Origin: an uncultured Armatimonadota bacterium
GTDB taxonomy: Bacteria; Armatimonadota; Fimbriimonadia; Fimbriimonadales; Fimbriimonadaceae
DNA length: 56,475 nt
Direction: 5' to 3'
NCBI GenBank assembly: GCA_903833215.1
Contig: CAILEM010000045.1
Location: 1 to 56,475 of the forward strand
Both the position numbers and the translations under genes were made by a program. Each line of letters opens with the position of its first letter. The stretch's first letter is position 1. The notes beneath the pieces were generated by a model, which was not told the origin of the DNA, did no database searches, and saw only the letters and a program-made list of their open reading frames with translations. Positions 39,788 through 48,312 of this stretch are shown piece by piece.

Positions 39788-40189
39788 ATGAATATCGCGC
39801 TATATCTGTTTTTCAAAGGATGCTGTGAAGAGGCGATCGAGTTCTACCGAGATTGCGTCGGTGCCGAAGTCCTGTTTGTGATGCGCTACAAGGATGGGCC
39901 ACCCGACTTGATTCCCGTGAATGGTGAGGAACAGATTTTTCACTCGACTGTGAAGTTTGGGGAAACCGTGCTCAACATGAGCGATTTGCCAGCCGTTGAG
40001 GCGTCTGACTTCGCCGGCTTTGCTTTGCTGACTCACATCGAAACGGTTGAACGTGCAGAGGTTGCGTTCGATGCCCTTTCCCAGGGTGGCCACATTAAGA
40101 TGCTGCTCGACGAGGTTCCTTGGGCGCGACTTTACGGCATTGTCGTCGACCGATTTGGCGTTACTTGGAAGATCCAAGTAAATCGCTAA
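39788..40189 (+). CDS. PhnB-like VOC family protein
   Basis: A 133-residue single-domain VOC protein of the PhnB branch starting at ATG 39788: ALYLFFKGCCEEAIEFYRDCVGAEV at the start, then FHSTVKFGETVLNMSDLP, and VPWARLYGIVVDRFGVTWKI at the end with the WARLYGIVVDRFGV turn usual to this branch. It is smaller than, but similar to, the gene at 129. Role unknown; phosphonate involvement should not be inferred from the name. Confidence 0.88.
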   Translation: MNIALYLFFKGCCEEAIEFYRDCVGAEVLFVMRYKDGPPDLIPVNGEEQIFHSTVKFGETVLNMSDLPAVEASDFAGFALLTHIETVERAEVAFDALSQGGHIKMLLDEVPWARLYGIVVDRFGVTWKIQVNR

Positions 40190-40197
40190 CGGCAGAG

Positions 40198-40869
40198 CTA
40201 CTCGCCGCCTTTGGGTGGCAACACGTCAGGTGCATGCTTTCTGACTTCACCGTCGTAAATCGAGGGATAAGTTTCAAGGATCCAAGATCGCAAACTTCGA
40301 CCATTTGAACTCGATCGATAAAGGTCAAAGAAGCGATCCATTGCCTTCGTGTTCGTAAACGCCATGTGGCCATATCGCCACGTCAACTGCTCGTGCTCTG
40401 CTTGGTCGAGGGCAACGTTTTTGTAGACATTGAGATACAGGGCAGATACGAGCCCCGTCCGATCGGCACCGCCCCGACAGTGAACCAAAACTGGCTTCGG
40501 CAGTTCGTCGAGCGCTTGGATAATGCCTTTGATGTCTTTGGGAGGCGGAAGGCGGTACGCACTCAAATCAAAATCTACATGTCGAATGCCACTCGCGGAG
40601 CATATGGATATTTCGGAGTCGTAGGCTTTGTCGTTTTGCTGTGCACCTCGTAAGTTGATCACGCTCTTGATACCGTAGGTCTCGACGACGTTTTGGAGCA
40701 AGGGACCGCTGATCTGCGCACTACGGTAGTACCTTCCGGCATCGACGACTCTAACGTTTCCACCGAAAACGCCAATGAACCACAAAAATCCAAGGACGAA
40801 CAGGATGAAGGTGACAACTCCACCCGTGAGGCGTCGTCTTTTCAAACTGCGGTTTTGCATGGGCGTCAT
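40198..40869 (-). CDS. Membrane-anchored tyrosine/dual-specificity phosphatase
   Basis: A 223-residue protein from ATG 40869 (the frame opens at GTG 40929). One N-terminal transmembrane helix (VTFILFVLGFLWFIGVF) is followed by a protein-tyrosine-phosphatase-like domain with the P-loop VHCRGGADRTGLV (C-x5-R) near residue 130, an upstream general-acid region LSAYRLPPPKD and GIKSVINLRG. This is the DSP/lipid phosphatase-like fold common in bacteria. It probably acts on a phosphorylated protein, lipid or sugar at the membrane; the side it faces is not certain. Confidence 0.88.
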   Translation of the reverse strand: MTPMQNRSLKRRRLTGGVVTFILFVLGFLWFIGVFGGNVRVVDAGRYYRSAQISGPLLQNVVETYGIKSVINLRGAQQNDKAYDSEISICSASGIRHVDFDLSAYRLPPPKDIKGIIQALDELPKPVLVHCRGGADRTGLVSALYLNVYKNVALDQAEHEQLTWRYGHMAFTNTKAMDRFFDLYRSSSNGRSLRSWILETYPSIYDGEVRKHAPDVLPPKGGE

Positions 40870-40967
40870 GGCGGATTCGAAAGCGGGCACTTTCTGGGAT
40901 TCAAAACCAGTTGAACCCAAAGGTGCCACCTGAGCTAATCATGATAGCTAGGATCGGACTCCCTTAG

Positions 40968-42071
40968 CTATACCAATGTGGCCAGGGCTTCCTTTGTGAA
41001 GCCCTTCAGTTCTGAGGCAAGTCCGAGTCGCTCCTTGTGAACCCACTCAGGATCGGAGATCAGAGATCGACCGACGGCGACGAGGTCGAAGTCGCCTCGC
41101 TCAAGCCTTCGCTGAAGTTCGGTGAGCGGTTCGGGAGTCGCACCTTCGCCCTGCCGTAGGGAAGCGATGAACTCGCCGGAGAGCCCTACCGAACCGACAG
41201 TGATCGTCGGTTTGCCGGTGATCTTCTTGGCCCACCCTGCAAAATTCAGGTCAGATCCCTCATATTCTGCTTCCCAGAAACGTCGCTGGGAGCAATGGAA
41301 AATGTCAACACCAGCTTCCGAAAGTGGGCTAAGCCACGCCTCAAGTTCTCCCGGATTTGCGGCGAGTTTGAACTCGAAGTTGCCGATCTTCCATTGTGAA
41401 AGGCGCAGGAGGATCACGAAATCCTCTCCGACAGCCTTCCGAATGGCTGCTACCACCTCAGACGCGAAGCGAGATCGCTCGGGCAGAGTTGCACCACCGT
41501 ATTTGTCTGTACGTCGGTTGGTGAAGTCCCAGAAGAATTGGTCGATCAGGTAGCCATGGGCTCCGTGTATTTCCAAAGTGTCGAAGCCTAACTTCTTGGC
41601 GTCAGCCGCAGACTGCGCGAATGCGGCAACGGTGTCGGCGATGTCTTCCTCGGTCATCGTTCGTCCGGCTTCGGCACCGGTACCCAAGAGACCCGAGGGG
41701 CCTTCATAAATGTCCTGCGGCAGGGGATCTTTGCCGCTTGGCTGGACCATCCCAACGTGCCAAATCTGAGGTCCCATCTTTCCGCCAACAGCATGGACCT
41801 CATCAATCACGTTCTTCCAGCCTGCCAACGCTTCTTCGCCGTAGAAATGGGGATATGCCTTGTCAGCAGCGGACGCGGGCCGGTTCACAACCGTACCCTC
41901 CGACAAGATCAATCCAACCTCACCCTCTGCTCGCCGGCGATAGTAGGCCGCGACATCGGCAGTAGGAACTCCTCCCGGTGAGAAACAACGCGTCATCGGT
42001 GCCATGACGAAGCGGTTTTTGAGATGCAGTGACTTAAGGGAGAACGGTGTGAAGAAGGCATTTTCGGACAT
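40968..42071 (-). CDS. Old Yellow Enzyme-family NADH:flavin oxidoreductase
   Basis: A 367-residue FMN-binding TIM barrel of the Old Yellow Enzyme family. It starts FFTPFSLKSLHLKNRFVMAPMTRC, with the flavin-contacting LKNRFVMAPMTR, and contains GAHGYLIDQFFWDFTNRRTDKYGG (H-G-Y-L and NxRxDxYGG motifs), and GRSLISDPEWV near the C-terminus. Members reduce activated C=C bonds using NAD(P)H and often detoxify electrophiles. Monocistronic. Cytoplasmic; the substrate is unknown. Confidence 0.93.
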   Translation of the reverse strand: MSENAFFTPFSLKSLHLKNRFVMAPMTRCFSPGGVPTADVAAYYRRRAEGEVGLILSEGTVVNRPASAADKAYPHFYGEEALAGWKNVIDEVHAVGGKMGPQIWHVGMVQPSGKDPLPQDIYEGPSGLLGTGAEAGRTMTEEDIADTVAAFAQSAADAKKLGFDTLEIHGAHGYLIDQFFWDFTNRRTDKYGGATLPERSRFASEVVAAIRKAVGEDFVILLRLSQWKIGNFEFKLAANPGELEAWLSPLSEAGVDIFHCSQRRFWEAEYEGSDLNFAGWAKKITGKPTITVGSVGLSGEFIASLRQGEGATPEPLTELQRRLERGDFDLVAVGRSLISDPEWVHKERLGLASELKGFTKEALATLV

Positions 42072-42208
42072 GAGTCACATGAGCTACGAGTGAAAGGGCC
42101 AAATCATCGGCCTCGAACCCCGACATTCGTGTTCTACATGCCATGATGCCCCCGGTCCGCCGGTTTTGCTTTGGTTCGGAGGCACCATCAATCGGTAGTG
42201 GTTAGCGG

Positions 42209-42961
42209 CTAGGGTGAAACGTCTGCTGAACCCTTGAATTTGACCTGAGCCTTGGTAATTGGACTATATGTAGACGTATGACTGCTGACGGACGTCTGGG
42301 ACGATGTCGCAAAATCTGACAACTTATAGTTTCGGAAACTGGTAGAAGTGACGGCGTAGTCGTTTCCGTAGATAACTAACGTGGCATAGCCGGAGCTGTA
42401 GGACCAGAATGTAACGTTGAGCCCCTGCCACTTTCCTCTATATTCGAACAACGTACCGTTAGCCTGTGTAGAATACGGCGTGTCAGACAAGGTCACTCTT
42501 CCGTTGGTGCCGGTGTTCAGGTTGAAGCTTGTTTCCCCCCGAGCAATGGTTTGGTTTGGCTGGACCGCTTTGAAATCGAGGATGGCGCCAGGGATGTCTG
42601 ATCTGGTGAGCTCAAGATTTGCGTGGTTTTTGACCGTGCCAGTCAACTGAAACTCGTAGCCATCAACTGTTTCGCACGTTGCATTGATGATGCCTCCTGA
42701 CACCGATCCCTCGAACGAACCAACTTGGTGGGCGTAGGGACCTGATTCAGCAGCAACGGCGAAGTCACCTGTCCATGCAAGTGTGTCGTCCGCGAAGATC
42801 TCAATCACCATGGGCGACCCATCGGGCAATGTGGCTTGGAACTCCGAAAGGGGGGCACCAGCAGCACCTGTGCCGGAACTGCTTGTGACACTGGTGCCTC
42901 CGCATCCACTCAAAATGATGAGAAGGCTTAAGGCGCAAACAAGAGATCCAAATTTGGTCAT
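42209..42961 (-). CDS. Hypothetical lipoprotein
   Basis: A 250-residue lipoprotein: MTKFGSLVCALSLLIILSGCGG has a lipobox LSGC, giving Cys20 as the lipidated residue. The mature part begins with a Ser/Thr/Gly linker and continues as a beta-rich protein (FQATLPDGSPMVIEIFADDTLAWTGDFAV, VGSFEGSVSGGIINATCETVDGY) with no recognised domain; possibly a small barrel or Ig-like fold. A near-leaderless hexamer lies 5 nt from the ATG. The location is the envelope; function is unknown. Confidence 0.7.
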   Translation of the reverse strand: MTKFGSLVCALSLLIILSGCGGTSVTSSSGTGAAGAPLSEFQATLPDGSPMVIEIFADDTLAWTGDFAVAAESGPYAHQVGSFEGSVSGGIINATCETVDGYEFQLTGTVKNHANLELTRSDIPGAILDFKAVQPNQTIARGETSFNLNTGTNGRVTLSDTPYSTQANGTLFEYRGKWQGLNVTFWSYSSGYATLVIYGNDYAVTSTSFRNYKLSDFATSSQTSVSSHTSTYSPITKAQVKFKGSADVSP

Positions 42962-42966
42962 GGTGC

Positions 42967-42972
42967 AGACTA
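42967..42972 (-). promoter_or_regulatory. -10-like hexamer TAGTCT, 5 nt before ATG start
   Basis: TAGTCT, 5-nt gap (GCACC), then ATG 42961 of the lipoprotein gene. Confidence 0.4.
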
Positions 42973-43054
42973 ACAGGTTTCTATTCTGATGCCCGCAAAA
43001 TAACTGGGATTGCTAGATCGCGCATGACCCCTGTACCTCTGGTTGAAGTTTGAG

Positions 43055-44680
43055 CTAGCCTTTGACGCACAAACAGGAGGACCCGATTTTGAGGTCGGCG
43101 TCTTTCCATGCCTTGTCGAACCGCGACTGATAATCCTGCAAAGAGTGTTTATCGCCGAGACCGGCATACGCGAGAGCAAGCCCTTTCAGAGCCCAACCAT
43201 TTTCGGGGTGATCGATGAGGTCTCGTTTGTACACATCTACCGCCTCTTTATATCGATGCGCCTGTACGAGTACGGCACCAAGAGTGTGACGCGTTGGTTG
43301 AATCCAGTCCGGAGGTTCGTTGTACTTCACCTGATCCTCGGCCACGACAGCACTTCGCAATTCTTCGATGGAAGCATCAAGATTTTTTTCTGCGAGCAGG
43401 ATCTCACCAGAAATGAAATGCGACTCAATGGTAAAGATTAACCCGGCGGTATTGTTGCCCCAACTCGCCGTTGCCGGGGTTGCTTTACGCATCTTTTCGA
43501 ACGCAGCCTGCTCACGCCAAGCCTCGGCAACGTGACCGGTGGCCGCATACGCGACCGCACGCGCTCCGTGGCGCAATGCGCGCGAAATAGGGAAGTGTTC
43601 GGGGTAATCCGGTGCCGAGAGCACTTCATTCCATCTGCCGAACCGCACCCGCACGCTGACTGGCATCACCATGAACGCATCGATGAATGCCGCATAAGTC
43701 TTTGCCCAATCTGTCGGGATGATTCGCACGCCTTCATCCATTGTGTTGATAGCTCGCTGACCTTCACCGCGCATCATCGCCGCGAACGTGAGCATATGAT
43801 AGTTGTGGGTGATGTATCCGCGATAGAAATCGAGCTTCCCAACTGCTTTGCGATAAGCAGTATCCGCGGTGATAGCCTTTGCATTCGAAGTCTCGGCATC
43901 AACCCAGTGCCCAACACGTATGTCGATGTGTGATGGCATATGGACCATGTGCCCGAGCGCAGGTTGTAGATCCCGAAGTTTGTTAGCGGCATCCAGTGCC
44001 TTTACCGGATTTGGAGATGCTTCTAAAGCATGGATCTTAAGGTGCAAACCTTGAGGATGTTTGGGATTGAGCTTTAGAACCGAATCAATCGTGCGTAGGA
44101 TTTCGGGTGTGATATCGACCGGCTTTCCATCCAAGGTCCAAAGATCCCAAGGGCGGAGGTCCATAAGCGATTCGGCGAACAGAGCACCTACCTCAGGGTC
44201 TTTCGGATACTTCTTCCAAACCTCGCGCATCGCCTCAGCATAGGCCTTGTCCAACCCAGACCGATCTTCCGGTTGAGGATTCGCAAATCGCTTGGATTGA
44301 GCTGCGATCAACGCCTGCTCAACCGCACTTCCTTTGCTAGCAATCGCCTTTGCCTTTGTCAGCGCATCCCACGCTCCTGCGGCGTGGACCGGGTCAACCA
44401 TCGGGTAGTTGATATTCGGTCCGTAAGCATTGGCAATCGCCCAATAAGCCATTGGGCAATTTGGGTCTGCCTTCGCCGCCGCCCGAAACGCCTTAATCGC
44501 CTCGTCATGGTTAAACCCAAAAACGAACGCCATTCCTTGGTCGAAGTAGCGCTGTGCAACCAGAGACTTCGTGGTGATCGCCCGGTGGAATGAACCTAAT
44601 CCATTGAAGAACGGAACCGGAGCGTCGGTCGAACTTGCAATGCTGGCGAGTGTTAGCGCGAGAATGGATGGAAGTGGCAT
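43055..44680 (-). CDS. Exported TPR-repeat protein
   Basis: A 541-residue protein from ATG 44680 with a signal peptide (MPLPSILALTLASIASS). It carries tetratricopeptide repeats at its N-terminal end (FDQGMAFVFGFNHDEAIKAFRAAAKADPNCPMAYWAIANA) and again at the C-terminus (LGAVLVQAHRYKEAVDVYKRDLIDHPENGWALKGLALAYAGLG); the centre is all-helical. The layout (TPR, 540 residues, first repeat after a signal) matches a family of secreted TPR proteins in Gram-negative bacteria of unknown role. It is back-to-back with the globin-ankyrin gene, with 110 nt between, so the two could share control. Confidence 0.85.
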   Translation of the reverse strand: MPLPSILALTLASIASSTDAPVPFFNGLGSFHRAITTKSLVAQRYFDQGMAFVFGFNHDEAIKAFRAAAKADPNCPMAYWAIANAYGPNINYPMVDPVHAAGAWDALTKAKAIASKGSAVEQALIAAQSKRFANPQPEDRSGLDKAYAEAMREVWKKYPKDPEVGALFAESLMDLRPWDLWTLDGKPVDITPEILRTIDSVLKLNPKHPQGLHLKIHALEASPNPVKALDAANKLRDLQPALGHMVHMPSHIDIRVGHWVDAETSNAKAITADTAYRKAVGKLDFYRGYITHNYHMLTFAAMMRGEGQRAINTMDEGVRIIPTDWAKTYAAFIDAFMVMPVSVRVRFGRWNEVLSAPDYPEHFPISRALRHGARAVAYAATGHVAEAWREQAAFEKMRKATPATASWGNNTAGLIFTIESHFISGEILLAEKNLDASIEELRSAVVAEDQVKYNEPPDWIQPTRHTLGAVLVQAHRYKEAVDVYKRDLIDHPENGWALKGLALAYAGLGDKHSLQDYQSRFDKAWKDADLKIGSSCLCVKG

Positions 44681-44790
44681 GGTAAAAACCTCAAGTAATA
44701 GGAGGAATCTACCACTCCGGCCCCGAGAATGATGTTCTTGGTGAAATCGCTGAGATTTGTTACGATAAAGACGAAAAGGGAAATCTGCCA

Positions 44791-45804
44791 ATGAGTAACG
44801 AAAATCAACTGCTTCAGAAGCTGGGTGGGGAGGCTGGATGCCATCGACTGGCGAAAGAGTTCTATTCTCGAGTCGCCACGGACTTGGAACTCAAACCACT
44901 TTTCCCTGGGAAAAGCATGCGATGCGCCACCGAGGAGTTTGGGGCATTTCTCATTCAATTCTTGGATGGTGACGAAAACCAAACGCAATATCGCTGGTGG
45001 TTGAGCCTGCGTGAGTCTCACGCTCGGTTCAAAATCACCCAAAAGCAGCGAGCGGCATGGCTAAAGCAAATGCGTGCAACCCTCAACGCATTCAACCTTG
45101 AAGGCGAAACGAGAGATGCGTTGGCTCAGTTCTTTCTGGTTACCTCTGCCTACATCTTGGGCGCGGAGTCTGGGGAGCCGCAACATGAAGAGCTTTCTCA
45201 TCGCTGGAAGCAACAGTTGGCATTGGACCAATTGATCAGCGATATCACGCTTGAACGCGACTCGTTTGCGATAGCTGCCGCTAAAGCGTTTGCGTCTCGG
45301 CGATCAGTATTGGTTGGGATCCTAGCCCGCATGATGGAGGCGGGAAGAGAAGAGCTTGTGGAATTCGTCCTGCAGTCCATTGAGACGGACCCCGAACTTC
45401 TTCGTGTGAAGAACAATGACCGAGCCCTACTGCACTGTGCGGCCAGTTGCGGATGTGTGCCTGTCGTGCAAAGGCTGCTGGCGATGGGGATGGATCCGAA
45501 TGTGTTGGGAGGCGGGAATCACACCCCTTTGTATCGCGTTGCGAATGACTGCGTCGTGCCCTCAGGTGCTGATGTCGTTCGAGAATTGGTGAAGGCCGGT
45601 GCGGATGTTGACCACAACGGTGGGGTGACTCGGTCAACCGCCTTGCACGCTGCTGCCCGCTACGGTCACCTAGAGACAGCAGTGGCGCTGCTAGATTTGG
45701 GCGCATCGGTTTCGGCTCGAGACAACAAGGGATTGACGCCATTGGACAGGGCGAAGAACTGTCGAAAATTCGCCGTCGCCGCAGAGATCGAGGCGCGGAT
45801 GTGA
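44791..45804 (+). CDS. Truncated haemoglobin fused to ankyrin repeats
   Basis: A 337-residue protein with two parts. Residues 1 to about 135 form a truncated-haemoglobin-like (group II/III style) globin: LLQKLGGEAGCHRLAKEFYSRV, FGAFLIQFLDGD, and RESHARFKITQKQRAAWLKQM, in which H77 fits the proximal haem ligand and W90 the usual G-helix Trp. Residues about 195-337 are four ankyrin repeats, among them ALLHCAASCGCVPVVQRLLAMGMDPN and TALHAAARYGHLETAVALLDLGASV. There is no signal peptide. It could sense O2 or NO through haem and pass the state on through ankyrin contacts; this is inference. Confidence 0.85.
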   Translation: MSNENQLLQKLGGEAGCHRLAKEFYSRVATDLELKPLFPGKSMRCATEEFGAFLIQFLDGDENQTQYRWWLSLRESHARFKITQKQRAAWLKQMRATLNAFNLEGETRDALAQFFLVTSAYILGAESGEPQHEELSHRWKQQLALDQLISDITLERDSFAIAAAKAFASRRSVLVGILARMMEAGREELVEFVLQSIETDPELLRVKNNDRALLHCAASCGCVPVVQRLLAMGMDPNVLGGGNHTPLYRVANDCVVPSGADVVRELVKAGADVDHNGGVTRSTALHAAARYGHLETAVALLDLGASVSARDNKGLTPLDRAKNCRKFAVAAEIEARM

Positions 45805-45856
45805 ACCCGTTAGTTTTAGCTGCCGAATACACCCATGTCAAATTTAGGTCGCAAAA

Positions 45857-45886
45857 CGACCGGTCGAACTCTGTAAGAGTTCGGTC
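45857..45886. repeat. Intergenic hairpin of the dispersed palindrome type
   Basis: GACC-ggt-CGAACTCT, loop gta, AGAGTTCG-GTC. An 8-bp perfect inner stem, with flanking GTCGCGAAGC-rich repeats. It resembles the intergenic palindrome block near 19520. Confidence 0.5.
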
Positions 45887-46782
45887 CCCAAAGCCCAGTC
45901 TTGCGTCGCGAAGCAAGGCTACGCTGGTTTGCGGTCGTGTGATTCGGGCAACAATGAAGGTGTTGTGTCCGGATACGGCCGAATGAGGTGATGTGTCGCC
46001 TTGATCAGGGTTGTGCCTCACAGTGCCCGGACTCAACACCTACAGTGCTGATCATCGGCCATCGTCGACCCAGGGTAGAGTCGTTGCCGCCTCAACCCCA
46101 GGCTTTGAGGACAAAACAACTTCGGCGTGTGCGCCAGGCAAAGCTATGGTATGTCTAGTTGATGAAAATTCAATCATGTTAATTGGTTGTTCGACATGTA
46201 GCGGACCCAGCGGTATATCCTGAAGCTTGGGCGAGCAAATCCTTGAGCCGGAGCGGCAACGCATCATGTGTAGCCTCGTTGCGGTTTCAATGATCGTGGC
46301 CAACCTTTGCACCATTGCGAAGCCTGCTACCACAGGGGAAGCAACAAGCATTTGCACACCACGCTCGATACGGCGTTATAGGGAGCGGCGCGCGGAGAAA
46401 TACATATCAGGAACCTGCCCCTTGTTTTTAAAAAGATGCTGTGGTTTCAGAAGAGATCCTGATTTCCGTCACCCTCTCGGCAACCTACGATGGAACCGAT
46501 GAGGTGCCAACAACGGTCACTGGAACCCCCGGCATTGAGAGCGCTAACCTGCTGACTTCACCCGCCCAACTACCTCGCGGTTGGACCAAGCACCACGTCG
46601 AGTAGCGCCGCGATGCGGTAGCCGGTCAAAGGTACCGTTGTTTCGGTACCCATGGTCTGATATCAGTACGGCTTGGCGCATTGTCTGTGCCGTCGGTCAG
46701 GAAATGTCGTCTCTTTGGATGACATGAAAGTACCGACGAGGCATATTCTCGAAATACGCTAATCTGGTCGAGAGGAGAGAGC
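45887..46782 (+). other. Large gene-poor intergenic region
   Basis: About 900 nt with no intact gene. It holds repeat-like sequence up to about 46100, a piece of decayed coding sequence (46440-46605, listed separately), KpnI-like palindromes near 46630-46655 (GGTACC repeated with GTTTCGGTACC), and the promoter and ribosome-binding site of the gene at 46783. No tRNA or small RNA was recognised. Confidence 0.45.
46440..46605 (+). pseudogene. Decayed fragment of a secreted beta-repeat protein
   Basis: The plus strand has an open stretch reading ...VVSEEILISVTLSATYDG then TDEVPTTVTGTPG, ended by TAG at 46603-46605, without a plausible start. The pattern SVTLSATYDGT-x-x-TVT resembles beta-sandwich repeats of secreted proteins in which a similar motif is repeated. 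The fragment is too short and lacks a 5' part, so it is probably a relic. Confidence 0.3.
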
Positions 46783-48312
46783 ATGCTCAAGAATCAAACG
46801 TTTCCATCCTGCCTCGGTCGCCAGTCTGGTTCGGTGGTAGGTCGAACCATGGCGAGGATTGTGTATTCGCTGCTGCTCTGCAGCGTTGCGCTTTTGGCAA
46901 GTGCCCAGTATTCGGTCTCATATTCTGGCGGAACAGCACATATGGGAAACTGGCCACCGACCGGATATGGGTATATCAACGGCGGTTGGGGCGTTTCTTT
47001 GCCTTCCATGGGACCAGGCGTATACCCGTCGGCTGGCGGAGCGATTACGGCTACGTTCAGGTGGAATTACCGATATGGCAACCCGCCCACAGATGGAGTT
47101 TACGTGTCGGAAACCTGCACAGCGCAGGCTGAGAGCACCTCGCCCGCGGTCCCGAGCGCGAACAACGGCCTTTCAAGTGGGACCTCAACCACAACGTCGG
47201 GCTCTCAGACGACCATAACCTGCACCGGTATCCGAGTCCAACACATCTCGAATCCCGGTAACTCCTTTACCGTCACGGCTTCTCCAAGCGCCTCCGGAAC
47301 GATCGGGATCAGTGTCGTCTACAGTGCGGCGATTATTACCAAGTTGGTGACTATTAACTCGTCGGTCGACGAGAGCTTTCACAAAGGCTCGAATGGACAA
47401 CCCGTTACAGACCTTTCGAACGTGGCGACACCGCGCTGGGGCGATACCTGGGTCGACCCCAGCAGTTGGCAGTACGACCAAAGCGGCAACGTCATCTATG
47501 TAGTTTCGCCCACATTCACGGAAGAGCGGATCGGCGTCTGGAATGCACCAACCCACAGATGGACCACCTCGCAAGCAGTTGTGAACTCGTGGAACGACGA
47601 TCTCTTCTTCAGTTGGACCTCGATTCCGCCAGAGTGGCACATCTCGCCCGACGCCCTCGCACAGATGGGCACCGGCGCGCCTCTGGTGATCACCGTCAAC
47701 TTGACTCTGACGGATCATGGCGGCGGAATGGACGGCCAAAGCGCAACCGCCGTATACAACCTGATCATCCACAACCCCTATGAAAACTGGGTGCCGTATG
47801 GAATCCAAGGACTGTTGACGAGCCAAACGGTTCAGAATTTCACGATTGCGAGCCCGGGCTACTCGCGAAGCACGGGGACCATACAGTGTACGTGGTACAA
47901 CGGCGGCGCAGAGTGGGGTGTTATGCAGCCGATTCAAGCAGGCCTCGTTTCGATTTCGGCTACGGTCTTCGCAAATCCAATCTATAAAGCCGGCTTCCTT
48001 GCCGCTGCCATTGGCCTCTCTGATCTTGGGCCAAAGCCAGATAATGGGGTCGCACCATGGGCGTGGGCGGCCGACTACAGCAGCATCGGCGGGCCGTTCA
48101 GCACGATCACGGGCGGAAACTGGAATAGCGACCAAACCCTGTTCGGCATGATCCCCAGGCTGGAGAAAGGTTACACGCTGAATGAGCAGATGTGCGATGC
48201 ATACGGACCCCACGGATACCTGGGACATGCCTACGACATGAAGGCGAAGCCGAACGACCATTACTACTGGGTTGGCGACTTCTACTTAAACAGCACACTC
48301 GGGGGCGGGTAA
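46783..48312 (+). CDS. Hypothetical secreted protein
   Basis: A 509-residue protein with a strong ribosome-binding site (GAGAGGAGAG, 2-7 nt before ATG 46783). A 23-residue leading stretch is followed by the export signal RIVYSLLLCSVALLASAQ; the alternative start is ATG 46849. The mature protein is Ser/Thr/Gly-rich and beta-rich (SVSYSGGTAHMGNWPPTGYGYINGG, TFRWNYRYGNPPTDGVYV) without a recognised domain. The C-terminal 60 residues are rich in aromatic residues. The stop overlaps the start of the next gene in TAATG, a sign of translational coupling. Function unknown; likely secreted or on the surface. Confidence 0.65.
   Translation: MLKNQTFPSCLGRQSGSVVGRTMARIVYSLLLCSVALLASAQYSVSYSGGTAHMGNWPPTGYGYINGGWGVSLPSMGPGVYPSAGGAITATFRWNYRYGNPPTDGVYVSETCTAQAESTSPAVPSANNGLSSGTSTTTSGSQTTITCTGIRVQHISNPGNSFTVTASPSASGTIGISVVYSAAIITKLVTINSSVDESFHKGSNGQPVTDLSNVATPRWGDTWVDPSSWQYDQSGNVIYVVSPTFTEERIGVWNAPTHRWTTSQAVVNSWNDDLFFSWTSIPPEWHISPDALAQMGTGAPLVITVNLTLTDHGGGMDGQSATAVYNLIIHNPYENWVPYGIQGLLTSQTVQNFTIASPGYSRSTGTIQCTWYNGGAEWGVMQPIQAGLVSISATVFANPIYKAGFLAAAIGLSDLGPKPDNGVAPWAWAADYSSIGGPFSTITGGNWNSDQTLFGMIPRLEKGYTLNEQMCDAYGPHGYLGHAYDMKAKPNDHYYWVGDFYLNSTLGGG

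Noticed and set aside
45281-46039. 252-codon minus-strand ORF at the end of the globin-ankyrin gene
   Set aside because: It spans antisense of ankyrin repeats and intergenic palindromes; no coding signature.
47185-48261. 358-codon minus-strand ORF over the secreted protein at 46783
   Set aside because: Antisense shadow; the plus-strand gene has a ribosome-binding site, signal peptide and a coupled neighbour.
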